A DNA stretch of 5,805 nt, taken from Holosporales bacterium. Its GTDB lineage: Bacteria > Pseudomonadota > Alphaproteobacteria > BNTO01. Of the stretch, positions 1 to 5,696 are shown piece by piece. How positions within the stretch are numbered: the stretch's first letter is position 1; the number at the start of each line of letters is the position of its first letter. The notes beneath the pieces were generated by a model. It was not told the origin of the DNA, did no database searches, and was given only the letters and a program-made list of their open reading frames with translations. The DNA is taken from NCBI GenBank assembly GCA_031265645.1, contig JAISCJ010000141.1:1-5805 (forward strand), in the 5' to 3' direction. The position numbers and the translations under genes are program-made.

Positions 1-113
1 CACGTGGGAATAGCTTTTTTGCATGTTAACCTCGTTTTTTGCTTTATAAGGTTAACTTTTTTCGCGTGACTTAATCTAGTTGAAGATTGCTAGTGTTGCA
101 CTTGGCTGTTTAA
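1..113. repeat. Left arm of 113-bp terminal inverted repeat
   Basis: This arm matches the reverse complement of 5693-5805 at 112 of 113 positions; the only mismatch is C at 42 (the other arm implies A). After a mismatch at 114, five more bases (GGGCG, 115-119) also match, so the repeat may run to about 119. The outer end is CACGTG, a self-complementary hexamer. The inner end reads GGCTGTTTAA and abuts the recombinase remnant, whose upstream part is missing. The arm has no coding potential that I can see. It contains an 8-bp dyad (25-32 with 49-56). A weak inward promoter-like pair is also present: TTGCAT at 19-24 and TTTATA at 43-48. It could be one end of a MITE-like element, an IS end, or a dispersed repeat at which an assembly stopped. 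The sequence alone does not decide among these. Confidence 0.95.
25..62 (+). terminator. Hairpin plus T-run inside left repeat arm (possible terminator)
   Basis: GTTAACCT (25-32) and AGGTTAAC (49-56) form a perfect 8-bp stem with a 16-nt loop, followed directly by six T residues (57-62). This is the shape of an intrinsic terminator for transcripts entering from the left edge. However, the stem is AT-rich and the loop is long, so efficiency would be poor. The dyad may instead be a protein-binding or transposase site. Confidence 0.25.
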
Positions 114-824
114 AGGGCGATGAATAAAAAAGTGGCACTGGAATGTTCGCCAGATGATGCCGAGCGGGCCAAGAAATTTACGAGGGATCGCATCTATCGT
201 TTACTAAAATGCCCGCTTTACAAGGGATAAATACATTGTGAAGGCTCGTTATATAAAGCCCACCATGAGGCGATAATTGACGAGGCGACATGGGACAAAG
301 TGCAGGAATTACTTGCTCAGAAGCCCGTTAAGGCGATCCCACAGCACATCCCGTTTGACTGCGCGTTCAAAAGCAAAATCCGCTGCAAAGACTGCGACAG
401 AGCCATGATTGCTAATTTTAGTACAAGAAAGAATAAGAAATATCCGTATTATACGTGTTTGCGGAAAATCAAGGGGATACATTGCGTTGGAATGAATCAG
501 AATATTGATGCGGAGTTGGTTCAGCGGATTGTAGTTACAGAGTTGCGTAAAATCCTGAAAGAGCCTGAAATGCTTGGAGCATTATGGTAAAAAATGTCTA
601 AAAGGCCAATCGTTGGTGGGCCCGATGAAGCCTGTAAAAAGCTTCAAAACCTCGATACGATCTGGGATTTTTTGTCACCAGAAGAACGAAACATGATTTT
701 GCAAGAATTTGTGCACAGAGTCTGGCTTAGCAAAGTGTTGCAAGGGGGTCCAACGGAGGGAAATTTTAACCTACTGGTATGGAGGGAATTTCCCTCCGTT
801 TTCATAAAAATCGTCTACAAGTAG
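114..824 (+). pseudogene. Large serine recombinase remnant (C-terminal part, two in-frame stops)
   Basis: One reading frame, which can start at ATG 120, runs to TAG 822-824 and is interrupted by TAA at 228-230 and TAA at 588-590. It encodes the C-terminal half of a site-specific DNA recombinase of the large serine (resolvase/invertase) family. The part before the first stop reads IYRLLKCPLYKG; just after it come HHEAIIDEATWDKVQ, both typical of the recombinase domain. A zinc-ribbon follows, with CKDC at about 384-395 and further cysteines in YYTC and GIHC (CxxC-x20-C-x8-C). The tail (LDTIWDFLSPEERNMILQEFVHRV) resembles the DNA-binding end of the family. The N-terminal catalytic resolvase domain with its serine is absent, cut off where the inverted repeat begins. 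No frameshift is needed between 120 and 824, suggesting fairly recent decay. An ATG at 300 could still give a 96-residue zinc-ribbon fragment, probably without function. Confidence 0.85.
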
Positions 825-858
825 GTTGCGGAGGGAAAATTGGACAATTTTATGAAAA
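754..858. repeat. Cluster of overlapping palindromes based on CGGAGGGAAA
   Basis: CGGAGGGAAA occurs at 754-763 and 829-838, and its exact complement TTTCCCTCCG at 789-798, so the central copy can pair with either flank (10-bp perfect stems). GGAGGGAA at 781-788 also pairs with the central copy, giving a 17-bp near-palindrome at 781-797. Further perfect dyads interleave with these: AACCTACT (768-775) with AGTAGGTT (820-827); TTTTCATAAAA (799-809) with TTTTATGAAAA (848-858); AAAATTG (836-842) with CAATTTT (845-851). An outlying copy CGGAGGGAAA lies at 934-943, preceded by CCTCCG (924-929). The cluster overlaps the 3' end of the recombinase remnant and could be an inserted palindromic element, a recombination site or a structured RNA. 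Confidence 0.8.
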
Positions 859-923
859 TCCATAAATCGTAAAAAGTCCAGGAAATATAAGGTCTAGACG
901 CTTGTGCCAAAGCCATAGGCACA

Positions 924-939
924 CCTCCGGTAACGGAGG
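924..939. repeat. Small hairpin CCTCCG-GTAA-CGGAGG
   Basis: This is a perfect 6-bp GC-rich stem with a 4-nt loop, and its right half repeats the CGGAGG core of the palindrome cluster to the left. A second small dyad, TGTGCC (903-908) with GGCACA (918-923), lies directly beside it. The hairpin sits just downstream of the minus-strand tRNA, but no T-run follows it in that direction, so it does not look like a standard terminator. Confidence 0.6.
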
Positions 940-949
940 GAAAAAACAC

Positions 950-1024
950 TGGTGCCGCAAGAAGGAATCGGACCTTCGACCTCATCCTTACCAAGGATGT
1001 GCTCTGCCACTGAGCCACTGCGGC
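950..1024 (-). tRNA. tRNA-Thr (anticodon GGT)
   Basis: On the minus strand the sequence folds into a full cloverleaf. The acceptor stem pairs GCCGCAG with TTGCGGC (one G-U pair). The D-arm has stem GCTC/GAGC with loop AGTGGCA. The anticodon stem CATCC/GGATG closes the loop TTGGTAA, giving anticodon GGT (threonine). The T-arm stem GAAGG/CCTTC closes the loop TCCGATT. The discriminator base is A and CCA is encoded (complement of 950-952). The length is 75 nt including CCA. A possible -10 box, TACTAT (complement of 1035-1040), lies 10 nt before the 5' end, but no convincing -35 was found. A run of six T follows four bases after the CCA. The 3' end points at the serine recombinase remnant. Confidence 0.96.
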
Positions 1025-1247
1025 GCGATAATGGATAGTAGCACATAGACCTGTATCACGGAATGCGTTACTGCTCGTGCGTCAAGATAAGGAGGGTCAG
1101 GGATGAAGGAAGGCCCTTCGGCACAGGCAGCAAGATGATTTGCCAAACCACCACACGGTGCGGGCTTTTATTAGATATTCCAAGTCCTTTTGAAGCAGGT
1201 GTGCGGGGGTATCGATCTTCTTGCGCTTTCTGTTAAGATTTCCGTAA
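1025..1247. other. Gene-free region between tRNA-Thr and mlaA
   Basis: This 223-nt stretch has no plausible coding frame on either strand. It must hold the outward promoters for the tRNA (minus) and for mlaA (plus). For mlaA the nearest candidate -10 is TAAGAT at 1234-1239, with no clear -35 at the right distance. On the plus strand, 1096-1118 reads GGTCAGGGATGAAGGAAGG and on into GCC, which recalls the core of bacterial 4.5S SRP RNA. It lacks the conserved AGCAG segment and I could not fold it properly. CACC-ACAC-GGTG (1149-1160) is followed, after a short GC run, by a TTTTATT tract, a weak terminator-like shape. I cannot assign an RNA gene here. Confidence 0.4.
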
Positions 1248-2225
1248 ATGAGTCGTGTATCACGGGCTCCATTGACGCAATTATTTCACCACATTGTGCA
1301 CTTTGATAAAGGGCAAGCATGCTCGTTTTCTCGCTGTCTGCTGTTTTTGTTAGGATTGCTTTTGTCAGGTTGCTCTACGCATCGTGGAGAACTTGATGAG
1401 TCGTCTCACATTTGTGATCAAAGTGCTGACGTGCGACCAACAGCAAATATTTCTGTTGAAAAACCAGTTACATCGGCCATTCAACCAGAAGCGTTAAGCC
1501 AAAATAAAGAGGAAGATACGAACGAAGGCTCTGATAGTCAAGAAGAAGACGAAGATGACGCAGAATTAGAAGGATTGATCAGCCCAACCGTGGATTTTGC
1601 GGCGGCGGATCCATTCGAAAAAATGAACCGTGCACTGTATGGAGCACACCGTTTTATTGACCTATTATTTGTTCGTCCAATTGCACTAACGTACAGCAAA
1701 GTTCTTCCAAAGCCAGCGCGTCATGGGTTTGCAAATTTCGTCTCGGCTTTAACTGCACCGCTTCGCGTGGTTTGCCATCTTTTACAAGGAAATGTGGAGG
1801 CTGCTGGAAAATCGGCAGGTAAATTTGTCACAAACATTGTTTTCGGTTTTGGCGGCTTAGTAAATGTTGCAGAGAAGTTTGGACTAAAAGAAACCCCAAC
1901 AGGATTTACTGAAACGCTGAAAAAGTGGGGGGCCAGGCCAGGACCCTACTTAGTTGTTCCTGGTGTTGGACCGACGACTATCCGCGGCGCAGTAGGGTTC
2001 TTATTCGATAGCTTCTTGGATCCAGTGTTCTTATTTACTTTGAACAAGGACCTTCCTGGAAACTCTCGGCATGAATTAATGTATGCGGATACAGGCGTTC
2101 AAGTGGGCGGAATGATCATACAGAGGTCACAGATAGACACAATTTATGACAGTCTTGAAAAAAATCCGACCAATCGTTACTCTAAACTTAGAGCATTGGT
2201 GTTACAACAATCGGTCAACAAATAG
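1248..2225 (+). CDS. mlaA: MlaA/VacJ family outer-membrane lipoprotein
   Basis: MlaA proteins sit in the outer membrane and pass mislocalised phospholipids from its outer leaflet to the periplasmic MlaC carrier, keeping lipid asymmetry. The 325-residue product has a hydrophobic segment (about 29-41) ending in lipobox LSGC, with Cys42 the predicted lipidated residue. Next comes an unusual Glu/Asp-rich linker (about 87-110), then the family core. This starts at DPFEKMNR (121-128), continues with KPARHGFANF (155-164) and the hydrophobic NIVFGFGGLVNVAEKFGL (196-213), then WGARPGPYLVVPGVGP (227-242). The protein is longer than E. coli MlaA (about 250), mainly through the linker. There is no clear ribosome-binding site before ATG 1248. 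GTG at 1296 would give a shorter, more typical lipoprotein signal, so the start is uncertain. No other mla gene is in the window. It is the first gene of a four-gene co-directional run. Confidence 0.93.
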   Translation: MSRVSRAPLTQLFHHIVHFDKGQACSFSRCLLFLLGLLLSGCSTHRGELDESSHICDQSADVRPTANISVEKPVTSAIQPEALSQNKEEDTNEGSDSQEEDEDDAELEGLISPTVDFAAADPFEKMNRALYGAHRFIDLLFVRPIALTYSKVLPKPARHGFANFVSALTAPLRVVCHLLQGNVEAAGKSAGKFVTNIVFGFGGLVNVAEKFGLKETPTGFTETLKKWGARPGPYLVVPGVGPTTIRGAVGFLFDSFLDPVFLFTLNKDLPGNSRHELMYADTGVQVGGMIIQRSQIDTIYDSLEKNPTNRYSKLRALVLQQSVNK

Positions 2226-2273
2226 GGCTACTGCATGAGCTGTACGAACAATGGTGTGGTTTGGACAGTAGCC
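2226..2273 (+). repeat. Intergenic inverted repeat between mlaA and htrA
   Basis: GGCTACTG (2226-2233), beginning directly after the mlaA stop codon, is perfectly complementary to CAGTAGCC (2266-2273), leaving a 32-nt loop. No T-run follows, so it is not an intrinsic terminator. It could protect the mlaA 3' end or shape the leader of htrA, whose ribosome-binding site starts 14 nt downstream. Confidence 0.5.
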
Positions 2274-2287
2274 AGACAACCAACAGT

Positions 2288-2295
2288 GAGGGGGG
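2288..2295 (+). promoter_or_regulatory. Ribosome-binding site of htrA
   Basis: The purine run GAGGGGGG ends three bases before ATG 2299, with GAGG at a normal distance (seven bases). It fixes that start codon, which also places a proper signal peptide at the N-terminus. Confidence 0.7.
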
Positions 2296-2298
2296 TGT

Positions 2299-3792
2299 AT
2301 GATTAAGGTATTTACTGTTGCGTGGTTGCTCGCGTTTATTGGTAGAGCAGAGATCGTTTCTGCTGGAGAGTTTTTTCGTTCACTTATTGAGGGAAATGAC
2401 GCTAGTTCCAGCGAACAAGAGGAGGACAATGGACGCAACGTGGCGACGCAGGAAAACTTGTTCACGCCTTACGCAAAGTCTTCGAATTCGAAACCTTCTG
2501 GAACTAAGGTTGCCGTAAACAAAGCTCTTCCTGCAGTCGTTAGCATCTCAACAGTATCGGAAGTCAACAGCCCATTTATGAATGATCCGCTGTTTTCATT
2601 CTTTTTCAACGGCGGTCTGCAACCAAAAGCGTTGCGCGGTGGTGGCTCTGGCGTTATTGTTGATCCGCGTGGGTACGTCGTTACGTGTGCGCATGTGGTT
2701 GACCGAGCGAAAGTTGTGACAGTGACAGTTACTAACATTGGGACGTTCAAGGCAAAGGTTATTTTTTCAGATCCATCTCTGGATCTAGCTGTACTTCAAT
2801 TAACAACGGGCAGATTCAAGGGGGAATTACCATTTTGCAAAATATCGGAGGACTTAGTTGAAATAGGAGATAAAGTTGTTGCGATAGGAAATGCTTTTGG
2901 CCTTGGGCTGACTGTTACGCGCGGTATTGTTTCTGCAACACTTCGGATTATCGACGGACGCGTCGTTTGCCAGACAGACGCATCTGTAAACCCAGGGAAC
3001 TCTGGGGGACCGGTGTTAAACAGAGATGGCGACCTCGCTGGAATTGCGAGCGCGATATATTCGCGACACGGTGGGTTTATTGGTATCGGCTTCTTTGTTC
3101 CTGGGATGGCAGTTCGATATGTGGTTAACCGCGCGATCCACAAAGCGAAAGAATCCGTGGCGCCATTTCAAGTCGCGTCATTGGATCCCTCCGTTGTTGC
3201 AGCGTTGCACGATAAGGGCTTGCCAATTCAAGGTGGATGTGAAGTTGTCCGAATTGTCGATTCATCTACGGGAATTAAGCCACGCGATGTAATCTTATCC
3301 GTTGCGGGCTTATCCATGCCTTGCAAAGAGGTCCTGAGCTTTTATACAAAAATGATTCCGGTTGGAACGCAATATCAAGTACATTACATCAAGGCGGACG
3401 ATTTGTCAGGTGATCGACTGCCTGAAATAAGGACAATTCTCGTTGAAGCTAAAGAAAAAAAGGCTTCTAGCGCGGCGAAGGGAGTTACGCTACAAGGCAA
3501 ACACATTTTGCACAATGTTGTTGTTGCAGATTTGACGGATGATATTGCTACACGCATGAATATAGATTCAACAGAAGGCGGTGCCGTAGTTGTGAAAGCT
3601 CCTGAAGGAAGCATTGTTTGCGAATCGGACATTATACTGGGGTGTAACCAGGAAAAAGTAACTTGCGTTGATGACCTTAAATTGGCCCTGGAGAAAGGGA
3701 TTAATGGATACATGCTTCAGATGCGGCGCGGATCCACTGTTCTTATGATGCAAGGATCGACAGGAGTCCCGCAACAAAGTGATATGTTCTAG
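2299..3792 (+). CDS. htrA: HtrA/DegP-family periplasmic serine endoprotease
   Basis: This is a Do/DegP-type protease that degrades or refolds damaged envelope proteins in the periplasm. The 497-residue product starts with a signal peptide (hydrophobic 3-14, likely cut after VSA at 20-22), followed by an acidic, low-complexity stretch (about 32-45). The trypsin-like domain spans about 73-275 with an intact triad: His122 in VTCAHVVD, Asp152 in SDPSLDLAVLQL, and Ser225 in NPGNSGGPV. IGIGFFVP (about 251-258) is the usual end-of-domain motif. Two PDZ-like regions follow: about 285-385, containing GIKPRDVILSVAG, and about 395-485, containing EGGAVVVKAPEGS and DIILGCNQ. Both diverge from well-studied homologues. 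Length matches the two-PDZ class. Cysteines lie two residues before the catalytic His (Cys120) and upstream of the catalytic Ser (Cys214), positions usually occupied by other residues. A strong ribosome-binding site supports the start. Whether it is closest to DegP, DegQ or another paralogue cannot be told here. Confidence 0.95.
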   Translation: MIKVFTVAWLLAFIGRAEIVSAGEFFRSLIEGNDASSSEQEEDNGRNVATQENLFTPYAKSSNSKPSGTKVAVNKALPAVVSISTVSEVNSPFMNDPLFSFFFNGGLQPKALRGGGSGVIVDPRGYVVTCAHVVDRAKVVTVTVTNIGTFKAKVIFSDPSLDLAVLQLTTGRFKGELPFCKISEDLVEIGDKVVAIGNAFGLGLTVTRGIVSATLRIIDGRVVCQTDASVNPGNSGGPVLNRDGDLAGIASAIYSRHGGFIGIGFFVPGMAVRYVVNRAIHKAKESVAPFQVASLDPSVVAALHDKGLPIQGGCEVVRIVDSSTGIKPRDVILSVAGLSMPCKEVLSFYTKMIPVGTQYQVHYIKADDLSGDRLPEIRTILVEAKEKKASSAAKGVTLQGKHILHNVVVADLTDDIATRMNIDSTEGGAVVVKAPEGSIVCESDIILGCNQEKVTCVDDLKLALEKGINGYMLQMRRGSTVLMMQGSTGVPQQSDMF

Positions 3793-3819
3793 AGAAAAGA
3801 GCTCAAAGGTAGTTTTTTT

Positions 3820-3826
3820 GGGGGTG
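3820..3826 (+). promoter_or_regulatory. Ribosome-binding site of the sel1-repeat gene
   Basis: GGGGGTG lies seven bases before ATG 3834 and follows a run of seven T. It supports ATG 3834 as the true start even though the resulting signal sequence has an unusually long N-terminal extension. Confidence 0.6.
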
Positions 3827-3833
3827 AAGCATT

Positions 3834-4793
3834 ATGGACCTTAGATGTATTTTATTAGACTTCCTTTATATTAATGCACAATATTTAAGGCGAAGTTCAA
3901 CTGCTTTGGAATTAAGCAAAAAAACCTTGATCGGAATTACCGTGCTCGCTTCGAACTCATGTTTTTCATTCGACATCCCATTGAAATCAGTAAATAAAGT
4001 CGTTGCGAAAAAAGCGTCAAGCGCGCCATTCAACGATGGTGTTCCATCTTTTCAGCGTGGCTCTGGTGAAACTGATCCAGCAAAAGTTTGTGAAGCACTC
4101 ATTTCTATGGGGAAGCGCTACGAAGAGAACAACGAGTTCACACAGGCAATGGATTGCTATAAAGCTGCGGCGTTGATTAATCGGGAATCTGCAAAAAATG
4201 CTATTGATTCATTGGAGTTGAAAATAAAAAATGAAGCAGAATTAAGGAGGCAGGAAGAGGAAATCCAAGCATTGCAGCGTGGTGCCAAACAGGGAAATGC
4301 CGCGGATGCCTATAAATTAGGAAAAATTTACTATGGCAGAAACGACATTGATGAAGCCGTAAAAATGTGGACTTTGGCGAGTGAAAATAAACACCCAAAG
4401 GCACCGTATCGGCTTGCTCTAATGTACGAAAAAGGTGATAAAGTTTCGGTAGATTTCGCAAAATCAGAAAAATTCTACCGAATTGGCGCCGCCAATGGTC
4501 ATGCTGAATGTGCGTACATTACTTCTAAGTTGCTTGAGATCGCATCATCAACAAAGCCAGGCTCAGAAGAGGAAGCGTTTACGTTGAAAAAAGAAGCCGC
4601 GAATAGAGGTCATCCTGTCGCTGCAGCAGAGGTCGGATATGCATATGCAGCAAAAGGCGAGCATGTAAAAGCTCGACAGTATTTTGAGAAAGCGAAAAAA
4701 TACGCTACGCCAAATTCTACAATGACTGTCAGTGTGCGACAGATTATGAGTTACAACATAGCAGCCGAAGACGTACAAATGCTTAAACAATAG
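3834..4793 (+). CDS. Secreted Sel1/TPR-like repeat protein
   Basis: This 319-residue protein is built from helical hairpin repeats of the Sel1/TPR type, which usually act as scaffolds for protein-protein contacts. A segment with KK followed by a hydrophobic stretch (TLIGITVLASNSCFSF, 31-46) looks like an export signal, but it is preceded by about 28 extra residues. TTG at about residue 25 would give a more usual signal peptide; the good ribosome-binding site favours ATG 3834. A TPR-like unit is seen at about 83-114. A charged, possibly coiled-coil helix spans 122-150, with EAELRRQEEE in its centre. Sel1-like units follow at about 156-187, 188-223, 224-260 and 261-288, recognisable from AYKLGKIYY, APYRLALMYEKG and AAAEVGYAYAAKGE. 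No enzymatic motif is visible. Its place between htrA and the nlpD-like gene suggests a role in the periplasm or at the envelope; the partner is unknown. Confidence 0.85.
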   Translation: MDLRCILLDFLYINAQYLRRSSTALELSKKTLIGITVLASNSCFSFDIPLKSVNKVVAKKASSAPFNDGVPSFQRGSGETDPAKVCEALISMGKRYEENNEFTQAMDCYKAAALINRESAKNAIDSLELKIKNEAELRRQEEEIQALQRGAKQGNAADAYKLGKIYYGRNDIDEAVKMWTLASENKHPKAPYRLALMYEKGDKVSVDFAKSEKFYRIGAANGHAECAYITSKLLEIASSTKPGSEEEAFTLKKEAANRGHPVAAAEVGYAYAAKGEHVKARQYFEKAKKYATPNSTMTVSVRQIMSYNIAAEDVQMLKQ

Positions 4794-4794
4794 C

Positions 4795-4819
4795 CATTAG
4801 CATTAGCATAAATATGCTA
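4795..4819 (+). promoter_or_regulatory. Hexamer repeat plus palindrome upstream of nlpD-like gene
   Basis: CATTAG is repeated in tandem (4795-4800, 4801-4806). It overlaps the palindrome TAGCATAAATATGCTA (4804-4819: 7-bp arms, 2-nt centre). This lies in the 39-nt gap, 13 nt before the GTG at 4833. It could be an operator or a small RNA hairpin affecting translation. TATGCT (4813-4818) is only a weak -10 candidate. Confidence 0.4.
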
Positions 4820-4832
4820 TGCTTACGGCGAA

Positions 4833-5696
4833 GTGTTGGGACTCAATTTAAAAATGTCGCGTTTATACCCACTCGCAACTCGTTGTTCTTTGTTTCGATC
4901 AAATTTGGTTCATGTGGCCTGTGGCGTGTTTGTCGCATGCGTTTTAACTAGCTGCTCGGCTCGCAAGGAACCATGTGATGTTGTACAGGCGCGCCCTTTA
5001 GTATATTACCATAAAGCGGCAGAAAATGAGACGCTAGGGGCAATTGCGCGCCGTTATGATATGTCGATAAAGGAAATCTGCCGGTTAAATGGGCTTGAGC
5101 CGTCCACAGTACTGGTTCCTGGACAAAAAGTTTTTATATTACCTCCGAAAGGAATCGTCCAGGGGCCCCAAGGCGCACCAATTATATCTGTGGACACATC
5201 ATCCAATCAGTCATCTGATACACAAGAAGATCCTGCTGTAGATAGCACTCTTGCGATTTCTGATGATGACTCCTTCGACAATTGGACAGTTCCTACCGCG
5301 ACGTTTATTTGGCCTGTGAAAGGCAAACTTTTAAGAAAATTTAAAGACAAGCTTCCTAATGGCACAACCAGCGAAGGGATTAATATCAGTGCGCCGTTGA
5401 ATGTTTCGGTAAAAGCATGTGCGGATGGCGTTGTTGTCGACGCTGGTGAGCTTGTACTTGGATTTGGTAAGATGGTGATCCTATCTCACGATAACGGTAT
5501 GATCTCGATTTATGGGCACTTGCAGGAAATTTCTGTAAAGCGACCACAAGATGGCGAGACAATACAAGTTCAAAAAGGGCAAGTTATTGGGCGAGTTGGA
5601 AAGTCTGGAAATGTTAGAGTTCCGCAACTTCACTTTCAATTACGAGATGCAAAAAAATCCCCTATAGATCCAGTAAAACATTTGCACGCCCATTAA
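4833..5696 (+). CDS. nlpD: NlpD-like LysM + degenerate LytM (M23) lipoprotein
   Basis: NlpD/EnvC-type factors activate the amidases that split septal peptidoglycan during division; they bind the wall but do not cut it. The 287-residue product (from GTG 4833) has a hydrophobic signal with lipobox LTSC (Cys41). A LysM peptidoglycan-binding domain follows (about 58-105; ENETLGAIARRYDMS, VLVPGQKVFILP), then an acidic Ser/Asp-rich linker (about 120-150) and a C-terminal LytM/M23 domain (about 157-283). The zinc site is broken: the HxxxD motif is replaced by S180-E-G-I-N184, and the HxH motif reads Q265-L-H267. His229 in YGHL remains. This pattern marks a non-catalytic activator rather than an endopeptidase. 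ATG 4854 is an equally good start and gives a more usual signal length; neither has a strong ribosome-binding site. The protein ends HLHAH, and its TAA stop falls inside the right inverted repeat. Orthology to NlpD rather than another LytM factor is inferred from domain order. Confidence 0.85.
   Translation: MLGLNLKMSRLYPLATRCSLFRSNLVHVACGVFVACVLTSCSARKEPCDVVQARPLVYYHKAAENETLGAIARRYDMSIKEICRLNGLEPSTVLVPGQKVFILPPKGIVQGPQGAPIISVDTSSNQSSDTQEDPAVDSTLAISDDDSFDNWTVPTATFIWPVKGKLLRKFKDKLPNGTTSEGINISAPLNVSVKACADGVVVDAGELVLGFGKMVILSHDNGMISIYGHLQEISVKRPQDGETIQVQKGQVIGRVGKSGNVRVPQLHFQLRDAKKSPIDPVKHLHAH

Noticed and set aside
228..590. Reassigned TAA codon (alternative genetic code) to explain the recombinase stops
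   Set aside because: The gene is also truncated at its 5' end, and the sel1-repeat and nlpD-like genes both end with TAA at sensible places.
754..943. CRISPR-like array
   Set aside because: The repeated units are short, in both orientations and irregularly spaced (27, 48 and 105 bases), with no cas genes.
924..946. Intrinsic terminator for tRNA-Thr at the CCTCCG/CGGAGG hairpin
   Set aside because: In the tRNA direction the T-run comes before the hairpin, not after it.
815..1018. Minus-strand open frame of 67 codons covering most of the tRNA
   Set aside because: It overlaps the tRNA-Thr gene, and its N-terminal part is simply the translated tRNA, a common false gene call.
1096..1160. 4.5S SRP RNA gene
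   Set aside because: The core resembles it, but the conserved AGCAG segment is missing and the long hairpin cannot be drawn, so it is not annotated as an RNA gene.
2202..4790. Several open frames of 66-115 codons on both strands inside mlaA, htrA and the sel1-repeat gene
   Set aside because: They lie within strongly supported genes, show no family motifs, and have no ribosome-binding sites that fit.
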